Assembly: GCA_030673345.1 (NCBI GenBank) | Contig: DAOVJH010000019.1 | Location: forward strand, 1 to 11,305 | Reading direction: 5' to 3' | Length of the DNA: 11,305 nucleotides | DNA from: Pseudomonadota bacterium | Lineage (GTDB): Bacteria; Pseudomonadota; Gammaproteobacteria; SZUA-229 | Shown here: piece by piece, positions 1 to 6,546 of the stretch | Layout: every line of letters starts with the position of its first letter | Numbering within the stretch: position 1 is the first letter of the stretch | Translations under genes and position numbers: made by a program | The notes under the pieces: generated by a model | Told to the model about the DNA's origin: nothing | Seen by the model: the letters and a program-made list of their open reading frames with translations, nothing else | Databases searched by the model: none

Positions 1-282
1 GCATTAAACCCCGCAGCGGACTCACTGGGTTACATCCAGTACACGCTCAAAGATAAAGCCGGCAAACGGCTGGAACTGTCACAGTTCAGCCTGGTGTCCT
101 GCAACAGTATCAAGATGACAGAAAACTACCAGGCACTAAAAACCCTGGTGAACGAAAACGGCCACACAATCGAGTTAAAAGAAATCAATATCGATGGTGA
201 CGGCGTCGATACTTATGAAGAACTAGATGAATACGTCGATGACTTCGAACGCTACTTCATCATCCTGATATCTGGCTGGTGA
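1..282 (+). CDS. C-terminal part of an unknown protein with an EF-hand-like Ca-binding loop (5' end outside window)
   Basis: The reading frame is open from the first base and ends at TGA 280-282, giving the last 93 residues of a longer protein. A GTG at 94 could start a 62-residue form, but the open frame upstream and the lack of a clear ribosome site argue for a truncated larger gene. Fragment residues 63-74 match the EF-hand loop pattern: N1, D3, D5, G6 and E12 (core NIDGDGVDTYEE). Position 8 is Asp instead of the usual hydrophobic residue, so it may be a degenerate or dockerin-like loop. It is followed by an acidic stretch (ELDEYVDDFE) and a short hydrophobic end (FIILISGW). It converges on the gene at 311-673 with 28 nt between the stop codons. 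No family recognised; calcium binding is inferred from the loop only. Confidence 0.6.
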   Translation, partial: ALNPAADSLGYIQYTLKDKAGKRLELSQFSLVSCNSIKMTENYQALKTLVNENGHTIELKEINIDGDGVDTYEELDEYVDDFERYFIILISGW

Positions 283-304
283 TCGCCAACAACACCGCTA
301 TTAA

Positions 305-319
305 CTGCCCTTAAGGCAG
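305..319. repeat. Small inverted repeat between convergent genes, spanning a stop codon
   Basis: CTGCC (305-309) and GGCAG (315-319) are perfect inverted arms around a 5-nt loop that contains the stop codon (311-313) of the minus-strand gene. It could be a weak terminator for either convergent gene, but there is no T-tract on either side, so the role is uncertain. Confidence 0.35.
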
Positions 320-673
320 CGCGAGGCTAAAAGTCTTACCACCGTATTCATGGATCGAGTCATGCGCACGAACGGTGACCGATTTTATGTGTTGCGGGAT
401 TTTGACGCCGGAAAGACTTCGACTAAATGGCTGCTCTGCAACGTGGGGGTGATGAAGGACCCTGGTACCTATGACGTTTCCTTTTTCATCAACGATGTCC
501 CATTTATTAGCATAATGATCCCAGCCGGTATCTTCATGTAAGACAGTAACAGTAAAGCTGTATGTATTCTTACTGGTCCCTTTTATCTTAACTTCAAGCA
601 CATCTGCTTCACCAGCAAATGCGGAAGAAGCCCAGCAGGACACAAGGATGACAAGCAGAGATAGATATTTCAT
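311..673 (-). CDS. Small exported His-rich protein of unknown function
   Basis: A 120-residue protein with an N-terminal export signal: K2, a hydrophobic core at about 4-14, and AFA before G21, fitting signal peptidase I cleavage after A20. An alternative lipobox-like LVSC ends at C13, but that signal would be very short, so a soluble periplasmic or secreted product is more likely. The mature part of about 100 residues has eight histidines (46, 53, 74, 75, 77, 95, 104, 108), including HHPH at 74-77 followed by EQPF, and alternates short hydrophobic stretches as a beta-sandwich would. The histidines make metal binding possible, but this is inference. Start: ATG at 673 with AAGG about 8 nt upstream. 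It is co-directional with rplQ but lies beyond that operon's terminator, so it should have its own promoter; I see no convincing -35/-10. Family not recognised. Confidence 0.75.
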   Translation of the reverse strand: MKYLSLLVILVSCWASSAFAGEADVLEVKIKGTSKNTYSFTVTVLHEDTGWDHYANKWDIVDEKGNVIGTRVLHHPHVAEQPFSRSLSGVKIPQHIKSVTVRAHDSIHEYGGKTFSLALP

Positions 674-742
674 GGTGATACCTTTTTAGAATTTGATTTC
701 TATCGTTGGTGTTGAGCAGGAGGCATTACTGGTTAGGACAGC

Positions 743-758
743 ATTCTCATCTGAGAAT
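743..758. repeat. Inverted repeat upstream of the exported-protein gene (possible operator)
   Basis: ATTCTCA (743-749) and TGAGAAT (752-758) are perfect 7-bp inverted arms separated by TC. The site lies about 70 nt upstream of the ATG of the minus-strand gene at 311-673 and just beyond the rplQ terminator, a plausible operator position. The half-sites resemble Fur half-sites, but their order is inverted relative to a canonical Fur box, so no regulator is assigned. Confidence 0.35.
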
Positions 759-770
759 TCTTTAAGGACG

Positions 771-801
771 AAAAAAAACCAGCTTAAAGCTGGTTTTTTT
801 A
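771..801. terminator. Bidirectional rho-independent terminator closing the alpha operon
   Basis: CCAGCTT (779-785) and AAGCTGG (787-793) form a perfect stem, flanked by eight A residues (771-778) on one side and seven T residues (794-800) on the other. Read on the minus strand it gives a GC stem followed by eight U residues, about 20 nt after the rplQ stop codon, the expected end of the operon. The A/T flanks make it equally good on the plus strand, where it would stop any transcript entering the cluster antisense to rplQ. Confidence 0.92.
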
Positions 802-811
802 TAACTTACTT

Positions 812-827
812 CTGAGTGATTACTCAG
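812..827. repeat. Inverted repeat over the rplQ stop codon
   Basis: CTGAGT (812-817) and ACTCAG (822-827) are perfect 6-bp arms around GATT. The rplQ stop codon occupies 820-822, so in the mRNA the stop lies across the loop and 3' arm of a small hairpin, just before the true terminator. Function unknown. Confidence 0.4.
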
Positions 828-1206
828 CGTCTTCCGCAATCGCGTCTTCAGGACGGTCGACCAGTTCGATGTAAGCCATCGGCGCTGCATCACCTGAACG
901 GAAGCCACACTTCATGATTCTTGTGTAACCGCCAGGACGATCTTTATAACGTGGCGCCAGCTCATTAAATAATTTACCAACCATCTCTTTATCGCGCATA
1001 CTTGAAAAAGCTGAACGGCGGTTAGCTACTGAATCGCTCTTAGCAAGAGTGATCAGAGGCTCGGCGACACGACGTAACTCTTTTGCTTTTGGCAAAGTAG
1101 TTTTGATGATTTCATGATCGAACAGTGAGTTAGCCATATTGCTAAACATAGCTTTACGATGACTGCTGTTACGATTTAATTTACGACCCGATTTGCTGTG
1201 GCGCAT
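820..1206 (-). CDS. rplQ: 50S ribosomal protein L17
   Basis: Encodes L17, a 50S subunit protein that binds 23S rRNA near the exit-tunnel side. The 128-residue product starts [20 protein letters not shown], the L17 signature, followed by the conserved [36 protein letters not shown] segment type and the [10 protein letters not shown] core; the tail is acidic (EDAIAEDAE). E. coli L17 is 127 residues, so length is normal. ATG at 1206 has AAGGT about 8 nt upstream. It is the last gene of the alpha operon, 51 nt after rpoA, and is followed by the strong terminator at 771-801. Identification is certain. Confidence 0.98.
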   Translation of the reverse strand: MRHSKSGRKLNRNSSHRKAMFSNMANSLFDHEIIKTTLPKAKELRRVAEPLITLAKSDSVANRRSAFSSMRDKEMVGKLFNELAPRYKDRPGGYTRIMKCGFRSGDAAPMAYIELVDRPEDAIAEDAE

Positions 1207-1236
1207 GACTTATAACCTTTATCTCTAATTCTGTAC

Positions 1237-1251
1237 TAAGCAATTTGCTTA
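1237..1251. repeat. 15-bp palindrome in the rpoA-rplQ gap
   Basis: TAAGCAA (1237-1243), a central T, and TTGCTTA (1245-1251) form a perfect 7-1-7 palindrome starting 6 nt after the rpoA stop codon. In mRNA it can form a 5-bp hairpin with a 5-nt loop. No U-tract follows, so it is not a standard terminator; it may be an mRNA processing or stability element, or chance. Confidence 0.45.
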
Positions 1252-1257
1252 AAATAA

Positions 1258-2256
1258 TTAACTTGCTGCTGCTTCTTCTTTTTCACGAATTGACGCTGGT
1301 GGCCAGTTCTCTAACTGAATACCCAGTGACAAACCATGAGAAGCAAGAACATCTTTAATCTCTGTTAGAGATTTCTTGCCCAGGTTTGGTGTTCTTAATA
1401 ACTCAACTTCTGTGCGTTGGATAAGATCACCGATGTAGTAGATGTTTTCTGCTTTCAGACAGTTAGCTGAACGGACTGTTAACTCAAGCTCATCAACAGG
1501 GCGCAATAAAATTGGATCGATATCTGCTTCTTCGTCTTCAGCAACTTCGTCTTCCATGCTCTGCAGGTTAACAAAAGATGATAACTGAGCTTGCAGGATA
1601 GTAGCCGCTGTACGGATCGCTTCTTCAGGATCAACGGTGCCGTTTGTCTGCAGATCGATGATCAGTTTGTCCAGATTTGTACTCTGAGCAACACGTGCAC
1701 TTTCGACATTGTATGAAACACGGCGAATCGGGCTGTATGAAGCATCCAGTTGCAGGCTGCCGATAGTTGCTGACTCAGCATCTACATTACGGGCATTCGA
1801 TGGCTGATAACCACGGCCTTTCGCTACTTTCATGGTGATGTTTAAAACACCATCAGAATTCACATTAGCGATAACGTGGTCAGGATTTACGATCTCTACG
1901 TCGTGACCCGTTTCGATATCGCCAGCTGTAACAACACCAGCACCTGATTTACTGATTGTGATTGTCTGCTCATCGTTAGCGTGCATGATCAGAGCTACAC
2001 CTTTCAGGTTCAGCAGGATTTCGAGTACGTCTTCCTGTACACCTTCTAAAGTACTGTATTCATGTACAACATTTTCGATCTGTGCTTCGACGATCGCACT
2101 ACCTTCGATAGAAGACAGCAGGATCCTGCGCAGAGCATTACCCAGCGTATGACCAAAACCACGTTCCAGCGGTTCTAATGCAACTTTAGCGTGAGTTTCA
2201 CTATAAGACTGTACGTTGATAGTACGCGGTGTAAGAAGTTCATCTGTCGCTGACAT
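1258..2256 (-). CDS. rpoA: DNA-directed RNA polymerase subunit alpha
   Basis: Encodes the alpha subunit, which dimerises to scaffold beta and beta' and contacts UP elements and activators. The 332 residues (E. coli 329) show the N-terminal domain at about 1-230, with the dimerisation segment [15 protein letters not shown] (35-49), then a very acidic linker (234-248) and the C-terminal domain at about 249-324. The UP-element contacts match E. coli R265, N268 and C269: here R262, N265 and C266 in [10 protein letters not shown]. The helix-hairpin-helix [14 protein letters not shown] and the NWPPAS motif are intact. GGAG lies about 10 nt before ATG 2256, and rpsD ends 15 nt upstream, so translation is probably coupled to S4 synthesis. 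One substitution near the end (SHGLSLG, where E. coli has SRGLSLG) is minor. Confidence 0.99.
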   Translation of the reverse strand: MSATDELLTPRTINVQSYSETHAKVALEPLERGFGHTLGNALRRILLSSIEGSAIVEAQIENVVHEYSTLEGVQEDVLEILLNLKGVALIMHANDEQTITISKSGAGVVTAGDIETGHDVEIVNPDHVIANVNSDGVLNITMKVAKGRGYQPSNARNVDAESATIGSLQLDASYSPIRRVSYNVESARVAQSTNLDKLIIDLQTNGTVDPEEAIRTAATILQAQLSSFVNLQSMEDEVAEDEEADIDPILLRPVDELELTVRSANCLKAENIYYIGDLIQRTEVELLRTPNLGKKSLTEIKDVLASHGLSLGIQLENWPPASIREKEEAAAS

Positions 2257-2271
2257 GTAATATATGCTCCA

Positions 2272-2892
2272 CTACTTAGAATAAAGTTCGACGATTAACT
2301 GTTCGTTGATGTCTGCAGACAGATCAGCACGTTCAGGAATATTTTTATACGTAGCTTCAAGCTTAGAGTCATCAAGAGTGATCCACTCGACGATACCATT
2401 TGCTTTAGCCATATTCATTGAATCGGCGATACGTGTTTGTTTTTTCGCTTTCTCACGGATAGTGATAACGTCGTTAGCTTTCACCTGGTAAGAAGGGATA
2501 TTAACGACCACATTGTTTACCATGATAGATTTGTGATTGACCATCTGTCTTGCTTCGGCACGTGTAGAGCCGAAACCAGAACGGTAGACCACATTATCAA
2601 GGCGGCGCTCTAGAAGCTGTAACAGGTTCTCACCGGTTGAGCCTTTCAGACGCGCAGCTTCTTTGTAGTAATTGCGGAATTGCTTCTCAAGAACACCGTA
2701 GATGCGACGTACTTTTTGTTTTTCACGTAGCTGCAATGCATAGTCAGACAGTCGAGTACGACGGGCACCATGTTGTCCAGGTACCTGGTCAAGTTTGCAT
2801 TTGCTATCGAGCGGACGTAAAGATGATTTAAGTTCTAAATCAACGCCTTCACGACGGCTGAGTTTACATTTTGGTCCAGTATATTTAGCCAT
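2272..2892 (-). CDS. rpsD: 30S ribosomal protein S4
   Basis: S4 is a primary 16S rRNA binder that nucleates assembly of the 30S body; in E. coli it also represses the alpha operon translationally and takes part in rRNA antitermination. The product is 206 residues, the same as E. coli. It opens [16 protein letters not shown] and carries the S4 RNA-binding domain at about 96-157 ([12 protein letters not shown] through [11 protein letters not shown]). Only C9 and C32 occur in the N-terminal region, so this is a zinc-free form. The start ATG at 2892 has an AGAG-type ribosome site close upstream; the stop is TAG. It lies 35 nt after rpsK and 15 nt before rpoA. Confidence 0.98.
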   Translation of the reverse strand: MAKYTGPKCKLSRREGVDLELKSSLRPLDSKCKLDQVPGQHGARRTRLSDYALQLREKQKVRRIYGVLEKQFRNYYKEAARLKGSTGENLLQLLERRLDNVVYRSGFGSTRAEARQMVNHKSIMVNNVVVNIPSYQVKANDVITIREKAKKQTRIADSMNMAKANGIVEWITLDDSKLEATYKNIPERADLSADINEQLIVELYSK

Positions 2893-2927
2893 AAAATTCT
2901 CTTGTTTCTAGTACCTAAGTGCTCGTA

Positions 2928-3311
2928 CTAAACGCGACGACGTTTAGGTGGACGACAGCCGTTGTGTGGAATTGGTGTTACATCAGAAATATTCGTAATC
3001 TTGAAGCCGGCGTTGTTCAGTGAACGTATCGCTGATTCACGGCCAGGGCCAGGTCCACGAACCAGGACTTCCAGACTTTTCATGCCGAAATCTTTTGCAC
3101 GTGTACCAGCACGCTCTGCAGCAATCTGCGCAGCGAATGGTGTACTCTTACGTGAACCACGGAAACCAGAACCACCCGATGTCGCCCATGACAGAGTGTT
3201 ACCCTGACGGTCAGTGATAGTGATTATAGTATTGTTAAATGTTGCATAAACGTGTGCAACACCATCAACAACGGTACGTTTTATCTTTTTCTTTGTTTCA
3301 GGATTCGCCAT
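2928..3311 (-). CDS. rpsK: 30S ribosomal protein S11
   Basis: S11 sits on the 30S platform and helps form the mRNA exit and E-site region. The 127 residues (E. coli 129) include the core [21 protein letters not shown] at about 46-66, the [14 protein letters not shown] loop, and the hallmark C-terminus [13 protein letters not shown]. The Asn-Gly in that tail is the site where E. coli S11 carries isoaspartate; the same pair is present here. It begins 19 nt after rpsM with GAG about 7 nt before ATG 3311 and ends in TAG. Nothing unusual. Confidence 0.98.
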   Translation of the reverse strand: MANPETKKKIKRTVVDGVAHVYATFNNTIITITDRQGNTLSWATSGGSGFRGSRKSTPFAAQIAAERAGTRAKDFGMKSLEVLVRGPGPGRESAIRSLNNAGFKITNISDVTPIPHNGCRPPKRRRV

Positions 3312-3330
3312 GTGAATACTCTACTTTAAA

Positions 3331-3687
3331 TTATCTTGTTATAGGTCGACGTGGACCTTTACGTGTGCGTGCATTTGTTTTCGTACGTTGTCCACGTAAT
3401 GGCAGACCACGACGATGACGGATACCACGGTAGCAACCCAGGTCCATCAGACGCTTGATGCTCATCGAAACTTCACGGCGCAGATCACCCTCGACAGAGT
3501 ATTTACCGACTTCTGTACGCAGTGTTTCCAGCTGCTCTTCAGAGAGTTCGCCAATCTTTGCATTTTCAGCAATACCAGATGACGCACAGATCTGCTGGGC
3601 ACGGGTCTGACCGATGCCATAGATGTGTCTTAAGCCAATCACCGTGTGCTTATTTTGTGGAATATTTATACCTGCAATACGAGCCAT
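3331..3687 (-). CDS. rpsM: 30S ribosomal protein S13, first gene of the alpha operon
   Basis: S13 lies in the 30S head, contacts the P-site tRNA through its C-terminal tail and forms intersubunit bridges. I place the start at ATG 3687, giving [14 protein letters not shown] and 118 residues, the E. coli length. A longer frame from a TTG at 3735 would add 16 residues with no family support, and that TTG lies against the predicted -10 box. The sequence has the helix-two-turn-helix region ([14 protein letters not shown], about 22-35) and the basic tail [21 protein letters not shown] type. The ribosome site is weak: only GGT about 8 nt upstream, inside a repeated decamer. In E. coli this start is the S4 repression target. 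Confidence 0.97.
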   Translation of the reverse strand: MARIAGINIPQNKHTVIGLRHIYGIGQTRAQQICASSGIAENAKIGELSEEQLETLRTEVGKYSVEGDLRREVSMSIKRLMDLGCYRGIRHRRGLPLRGQRTKTNARTRKGPRRPITR

Positions 3688-3689
3688 TT

Positions 3690-3713
3690 TTGTTACCGTG
3701 CGGTTGTTACCGT
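3690..3713 (-). repeat. Direct repeat in the rpsM leader
   Basis: On the coding strand the decamer ACGGTAACAA occurs twice, at 3704-3713 and 3690-3699, separated by CCGC. The downstream copy supplies the only Shine-Dalgarno-like bases for rpsM. The upstream copy can pair internally as CGGT-AACA-ACCG. It could be a translational control site or chance. Confidence 0.45.
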
Positions 3714-3734
3714 TTATTTGCGACAAAGCGCGCA

Positions 3735-3763
3735 ATTTTACTAATAATATGGGCCTAAATCAA
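3735..3763 (-). promoter_or_regulatory. Alpha-operon promoter (sigma-70 type)
   Basis: On the minus strand, TTGATT (3758-3763, 4 of 6 to the -35 consensus) is followed after exactly 17 bp by TAAAAT (3735-3740, 5 of 6 to the -10 consensus). A GC-rich discriminator (TGCGCGC) follows, a feature typical of promoters under stringent control. The expected transcript start is near 3728, about 40 nt before rpsM. The position between rpmJ and rpsM is where E. coli has its alpha-operon promoter. Sequence-based prediction only. Confidence 0.65.
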
Positions 3764-3797
3764 TAGGAGTACGTCAGCCAGAAAACCGGCCTAAATC
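3752..3797 (-). repeat. Direct repeat flanking the alpha promoter -35 region
   Basis: The coding-strand decamer GATTTAGGCC occurs at 3788-3797, just after the rpmJ stop codon, and again at 3752-3761, where it overlaps the -35 box and spacer. Start-to-start distance is 36 bp. The first copy runs into a small hairpin (GCCGG-TTTT-CTGGC) without a U-tract, so it is not a clear terminator of the spc operon. Possible regulator site or a short duplication. Confidence 0.4.
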
Positions 3798-3800
3798 TGC

Positions 3801-3914
3801 TTATCCCTGGCGTTGCTTATGGCGAGGATCAGTACAGATCACACGCACGACACCGCTGCGTTTAACGATTTTACAGTTGCGACACATTTTCTTTACAGAT
3901 GCACGTACTTTCAT
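3801..3914 (-). CDS. rpmJ: 50S ribosomal protein L36
   Basis: A 37-residue gene read directly from the minus strand: [20 protein letters not shown], then [18 protein letters not shown]36 stabilises the 23S rRNA near the peptidyl-transferase and L7/L12 stalk bases. The zinc-ribbon ligands C11, C14, C27 and H32 are all present, so this is the zinc-binding (C-plus) paralogue. ATG at 3914 is preceded by AGGG at about 8 nt; the stop is TAA at 3801-3803. It follows secY by 49 nt and is the last gene of the spc operon, as in other Gammaproteobacteria; no infA lies beside it. Confidence 0.97.
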   Translation of the reverse strand: MKVRASVKKMCRNCKIVKRSGVVRVICTDPRHKQRQG

Positions 3915-3963
3915 TTTCTTAACCCTGTTTCAAGCTTCAATAATACTAACTTAACGTTCGAAC

Positions 3964-5271
3964 TTATCGTTTATATCCGTCAAGATTCGCTTTTTTCATA
4001 ATACCTTCATACTGGTGCGACATCAGGTGCGACTGTATCTGCGCCATGAAATCCATCACTACGACAACGATAATCAATAAAGACGTACCGCCAAAATAAA
4101 ATGGAACGTTCCAGTACAAAATCAAAAATTCTGGTAATAGACAAACGGATGTTATGTACATCGCGCCGACAAACGTCAGCCTTGTCATTACCTTGTCAAT
4201 ATATTTAGCTGTCTGCTCACCTGGACGAATCCCTGGAACAAACGCACCGCCTTTCTTCAAATTATCTGCCGTATCACGTGCATTAAACTGCAATGCTGTA
4301 TAGAAGAAGCAGAAAAATATGATCGCTACAGCGAATAAAATTATGTAAATCGGCTGTCCCGGTGATATCTTCGCCGCGATATCTGACAACCACTCCATTC
4401 CCTCTGTCTGACCAGTCCAGCTAGCCATCGTAGCCGGGAATAAAATAATACTCGAAGCAAAAATCGGCGGAATAACACCTGCCATATTCAGCTTCAGCGG
4501 CAGATGGCTGCTCTGCGCCTGGTATAAACGACGTCCCTGCTGCTTCTTCGCATAGTTGACCGTAATGCGCCGCTGCCCTCTTTCGATGAACACAACAAAT
4601 GCAGTTACTGCAACTGCCAGTACAAACAGTACGATGATTGCCAGAGTGTGTAACTCACCGGTTCTCACCAGTTCCAGCGTGCCACCGACAGCAGATGGCA
4701 GACCTGCAACGATACCAGCGAAGATGATAATGGATATACCATTACCAATACCACGTTCTGTTACCTGTTCGCCCAACCACATTAAAAACATGGTGCCGGT
4801 CACTAAAGTAACGGCAGAGGTAAAGATAAAACTCGTACCCGGGTTCATCACCAGCGGTTGCGCGCCTATTGACTGCCCCTGTAGCGCAACCGAAATACCG
4901 ATCGACTGGAAAGTCGCCAGTACCAGGGTGAAGTAGCGGGTGTACATCGCTATCTTACGGCGTCCTGGCTCACCTTCTTTTTTCAGTTGTTCCAGTGTAG
5001 GCACGGTAACTGCCAGCAGCTGCATGATAATCGATGCCGAAATATAAGGCATGATACCTAATGCAAACAGCGACATACGGCTAAGCGCGCCACCTGAAAA
5101 CATATTAAATACACCCAGGATACTGCCTTTTTGCTGATCGAATAATGCCGACAGCACAGTTGGATCAATACCTGGTACAGGAATAAACGTTCCTATACGA
5201 AAAACAATCAATGCACCTATTACAAATAAGATGCGTTGCTTAAGTTCCGAAAAATTAGGATTACCTGCCAT
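3964..5271 (-). CDS. secY: Protein translocase subunit SecY
   Basis: SecY is the channel subunit of the SecYEG inner-membrane translocon, exporting unfolded preproteins with SecA and inserting membrane proteins delivered by SRP. The 435 residues (E. coli 443) contain ten predicted membrane helices, roughly at 15-32, 68-90, 113-131, 148-168, 176-195, 210-230, 265-285, 308-328, 370-388 and 395-412. The N-terminus [14 protein letters not shown] is the family signature; the plug region ([13 protein letters not shown]) follows at about 55-67. The cytosolic loop with [18 protein letters not shown] (loop 4) and the [13 protein letters not shown] segment (loop 5) bind SecA and ribosomes. Start ATG 5271 has no strong Shine-Dalgarno sequence and lies 40 nt after rplO, downstream of a hairpin. 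Confidence 0.98.
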   Translation of the reverse strand: MAGNPNFSELKQRILFVIGALIVFRIGTFIPVPGIDPTVLSALFDQQKGSILGVFNMFSGGALSRMSLFALGIMPYISASIIMQLLAVTVPTLEQLKKEGEPGRRKIAMYTRYFTLVLATFQSIGISVALQGQSIGAQPLVMNPGTSFIFTSAVTLVTGTMFLMWLGEQVTERGIGNGISIIIFAGIVAGLPSAVGGTLELVRTGELHTLAIIVLFVLAVAVTAFVVFIERGQRRITVNYAKKQQGRRLYQAQSSHLPLKLNMAGVIPPIFASSIILFPATMASWTGQTEGMEWLSDIAAKISPGQPIYIILFAVAIIFFCFFYTALQFNARDTADNLKKGGAFVPGIRPGEQTAKYIDKVMTRLTFVGAMYITSVCLLPEFLILYWNVPFYFGGTSLLIIVVVVMDFMAQIQSHLMSHQYEGIMKKANLDGYKR

Positions 5272-5287
5272 TTATAATTACCGCTGT

Positions 5288-5307
5288 TACTCACCTACGA
5301 GTGAGTA
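5288..5307. repeat. Hairpin between rplO and secY
   Basis: TACTCAC (5288-5294) and GTGAGTA (5301-5307) are perfect 7-bp arms around a 6-nt loop. In mRNA the hairpin begins 4 nt after the rplO stop codon and ends about 16 nt before the secY ATG. There is no U-tract. It may tune secY translation or serve as an mRNA processing site; role inferred only from position. Confidence 0.5.
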
Positions 5308-5311
5308 TCCT

Positions 5312-5764
5312 TTATTCCGCACCCTCGATTTTGCCACCAGCGGCTTCAATCGCTTTACGTGCACCCGGTGTTACTTTGATACCTTTCAGGTTCACGGCTT
5401 TTGAAATCTCACCTGATGCGATGACTTTTGCTTTCTGAGTCATCGCAGGCACGATGTCCGCTTTTATCAATGCTGCCAGATCGATAACATCAGCATCAAT
5501 CTTAGTCAGTTCGTACAGACGTACTTCTGCACTCAATTTTGCTGAACGTGAAGCAAAACCAACTTTAGGCAGACGGCGCTGTAAAGGCATCTGACCACCT
5601 TCAAAACCAACTTTGGTGAATCCGCCTGAACGTGACTTTTGACCTTTATGACCACGGCCACAAGTCTTACCAGTGCCAGAACCGATACCGCGACCTACGC
5701 GTTTAGCATTTTTCTTGCTACCAGCTGCAGGAGAAAGCGTATTTAAATGCATGCTGTTAGTCAT
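5312..5764 (-). CDS. rplO: 50S ribosomal protein L15
   Basis: L15 is a late 50S assembly protein with a long N-terminal extension that threads into 23S rRNA. The 150 residues (E. coli 144) contain [21 protein letters not shown], the glycine-rich [16 protein letters not shown] segment, [14 protein letters not shown], and the C-terminal [14 protein letters not shown] motif. Start ATG 5764 shares its A with the rpmD stop codon (TAATG) and has AGGA about 9 nt upstream. Starting at the internal Met (residue 5, MHLNTL) would match E. coli better in length, but would place the ribosome site too far away, so the four-residue extension MTNS is favoured. Coupled translation with rpmD is likely. Confidence 0.97.
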   Translation of the reverse strand: MTNSMHLNTLSPAAGSKKNAKRVGRGIGSGTGKTCGRGHKGQKSRSGGFTKVGFEGGQMPLQRRLPKVGFASRSAKLSAEVRLYELTKIDADVIDLAALIKADIVPAMTQKAKVIASGEISKAVNLKGIKVTPGARKAIEAAGGKIEGAE

Positions 5765-5952
5765 TATTTCGCTTCCTCAACGTTAACCATGTAATAAATC
5801 TTGTGAATCATGCCACGGTTTTCAGGTGTATCCTGAACGGTGACACAGTGATGTGTACGTAATAAACCTAAACCGCGCGCACAAGCCTTATGTGACTTTA
5901 AGCGACCGATCGTGCTTTTTTTAAGCGTAACTTTTAATTCTTTACTAGCCAT
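5764..5952 (-). CDS. rpmD: 50S ribosomal protein L30
   Basis: L30 is a small 50S protein on the solvent side contacting 23S rRNA. The 62-residue product (E. coli 59) has the conserved [20 protein letters not shown] core at about 11-30, with [23 protein letters not shown] at the end, as in the family. It lies 35 nt after rpsE and its TAA shares one base with the rplO start, which indicates coupled translation of L30 and L15. Many bacteria lack rpmD, but it is standard in Gammaproteobacteria. Confidence 0.97.
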   Translation of the reverse strand: MASKELKVTLKKSTIGRLKSHKACARGLGLLRTHHCVTVQDTPENRGMIHKIYYMVNVEEAK

Positions 5953-5987
5953 GAGCCTATCTACCTGGATCTATTAAGCGGTTCCAA

Positions 5988-6491
5988 TTAACCTAGTATT
6001 TCTTCAACTTTTTTGCCGCGTTTTGCTGCGACATAATCGGGTGATGACATCGATGAAAGACCGTTGATCGTTGCGCGAACAACATTTACCGGATTACGTG
6101 TACCATTGATTTTAGCCAGTACGTTTTTCACGCCGACCGCTTCAAATACTGCACGCATCGCACCACCTGCAATAATACCGGTACCATCTGATGCCGGTTG
6201 CATGTATACATTAGCCGCACCATGAATACCTGTTATAGCGTGCTGTAATGTATCACCTTTAAGAGGCACAGCTTTCATGTTCTTACGTGCTTTATCCATT
6301 GCTTTTTGAATAGCCAGCGGTACTTCTTTCGCTTTACCGTAACCAAAACCGATCGTGCCGTTACCATCACCAACAACTGTCAGTGCAGTAAAACCAAATT
6401 GGCGACCGCCTTTTACTACTTTTGCTACACGATTAACAGCAACTAATTTTTCAATGAAGTCATCTTTTGCTGAATTATCTTGATGTGCCAT
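5988..6491 (-). CDS. rpsE: 30S ribosomal protein S5
   Basis: S5 lies near the decoding centre and mRNA entry and affects translational accuracy; substitutions in its loop confer spectinomycin resistance in E. coli. The 167 residues match the E. coli length. The N-terminal double-stranded-RNA-binding-type domain covers about 11-75 and includes [20 protein letters not shown]. The loop KVVKGGR (24-30) is unmutated. The C-terminal domain contains [18 protein letters not shown] and [13 protein letters not shown] 6491 has a good AGGG site about 7-8 nt upstream. The gene follows rplR after an unusually long 96-nt gap with tandem repeats. Confidence 0.98.
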   Translation of the reverse strand: MAHQDNSAKDDFIEKLVAVNRVAKVVKGGRQFGFTALTVVGDGNGTIGFGYGKAKEVPLAIQKAMDKARKNMKAVPLKGDTLQHAITGIHGAANVYMQPASDGTGIIAGGAMRAVFEAVGVKNVLAKINGTRNPVNVVRATINGLSSMSSPDYVAAKRGKKVEEILG

Positions 6492-6510
6492 GCTTTAACC
6501 CTGTGTTTTT

Positions 6511-6546
6511 AAACTTTGATGCAATCTTTAATGCAATCTTTAATGC
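6511..6546. repeat. Three tandem 12-bp units in the rplR-rpsE gap
   Basis: Plus-strand units AAACTTTGATGC (6511-6522), AATCTTTAATGC (6523-6534) and AATCTTTAATGC (6535-6546) lie head to tail. The last two are identical and the first matches them at 10 of 12 positions. The array is non-coding, ends 20 nt upstream of the rpsE start on the coding strand, and sits in the longest gap of the spc operon. The whole gap is 6492-6587. Confidence 0.85.

Noticed and set aside
743..758. Fur box
   Set aside because: Half-sites resemble Fur half-sites but are arranged outward (ATTCTCA then TGAGAAT) instead of inward, so it was listed only as an unassigned inverted repeat.
2962..3217. Plus-strand frames inside rpsK, with a [12 protein letters not shown] segment
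   Set aside because: The Gly/Pro-rich look is the complement of the conserved RGPGPGRE loop of S11.
3688..3735. N-terminal extension of S13 from a TTG at 3735
   Set aside because: The extra 16 residues have no counterpart in S13, the TTG abuts the predicted -10 box, and [10 protein letters not shown] at 3687 gives the exact family length.
3776..3790. Rho-independent terminator of the spc operon after rpmJ
   Set aside because: The GCCGG-TTTT-CTGGC hairpin has a G-U pair and no U-tract, so read-through into the alpha operon is more likely.
4556..4936. 126-codon plus-strand reading frame inside secY
   Set aside because: It is antisense to a conserved secY segment, has no recognisable domain and no convincing ribosome site; a shadow frame.
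5752..5764. L15 starting at the internal Met (MHLNTL)
   Set aside because: It matches E. coli length, but the only good ribosome site (AGGA) is spaced for the ATG at 5764, about 12 nt farther upstream.
6511..6546. CRISPR-like repeat array
   Set aside because: Units are 12 bp, directly adjacent without spacers, and only three in number; a simple tandem repeat.
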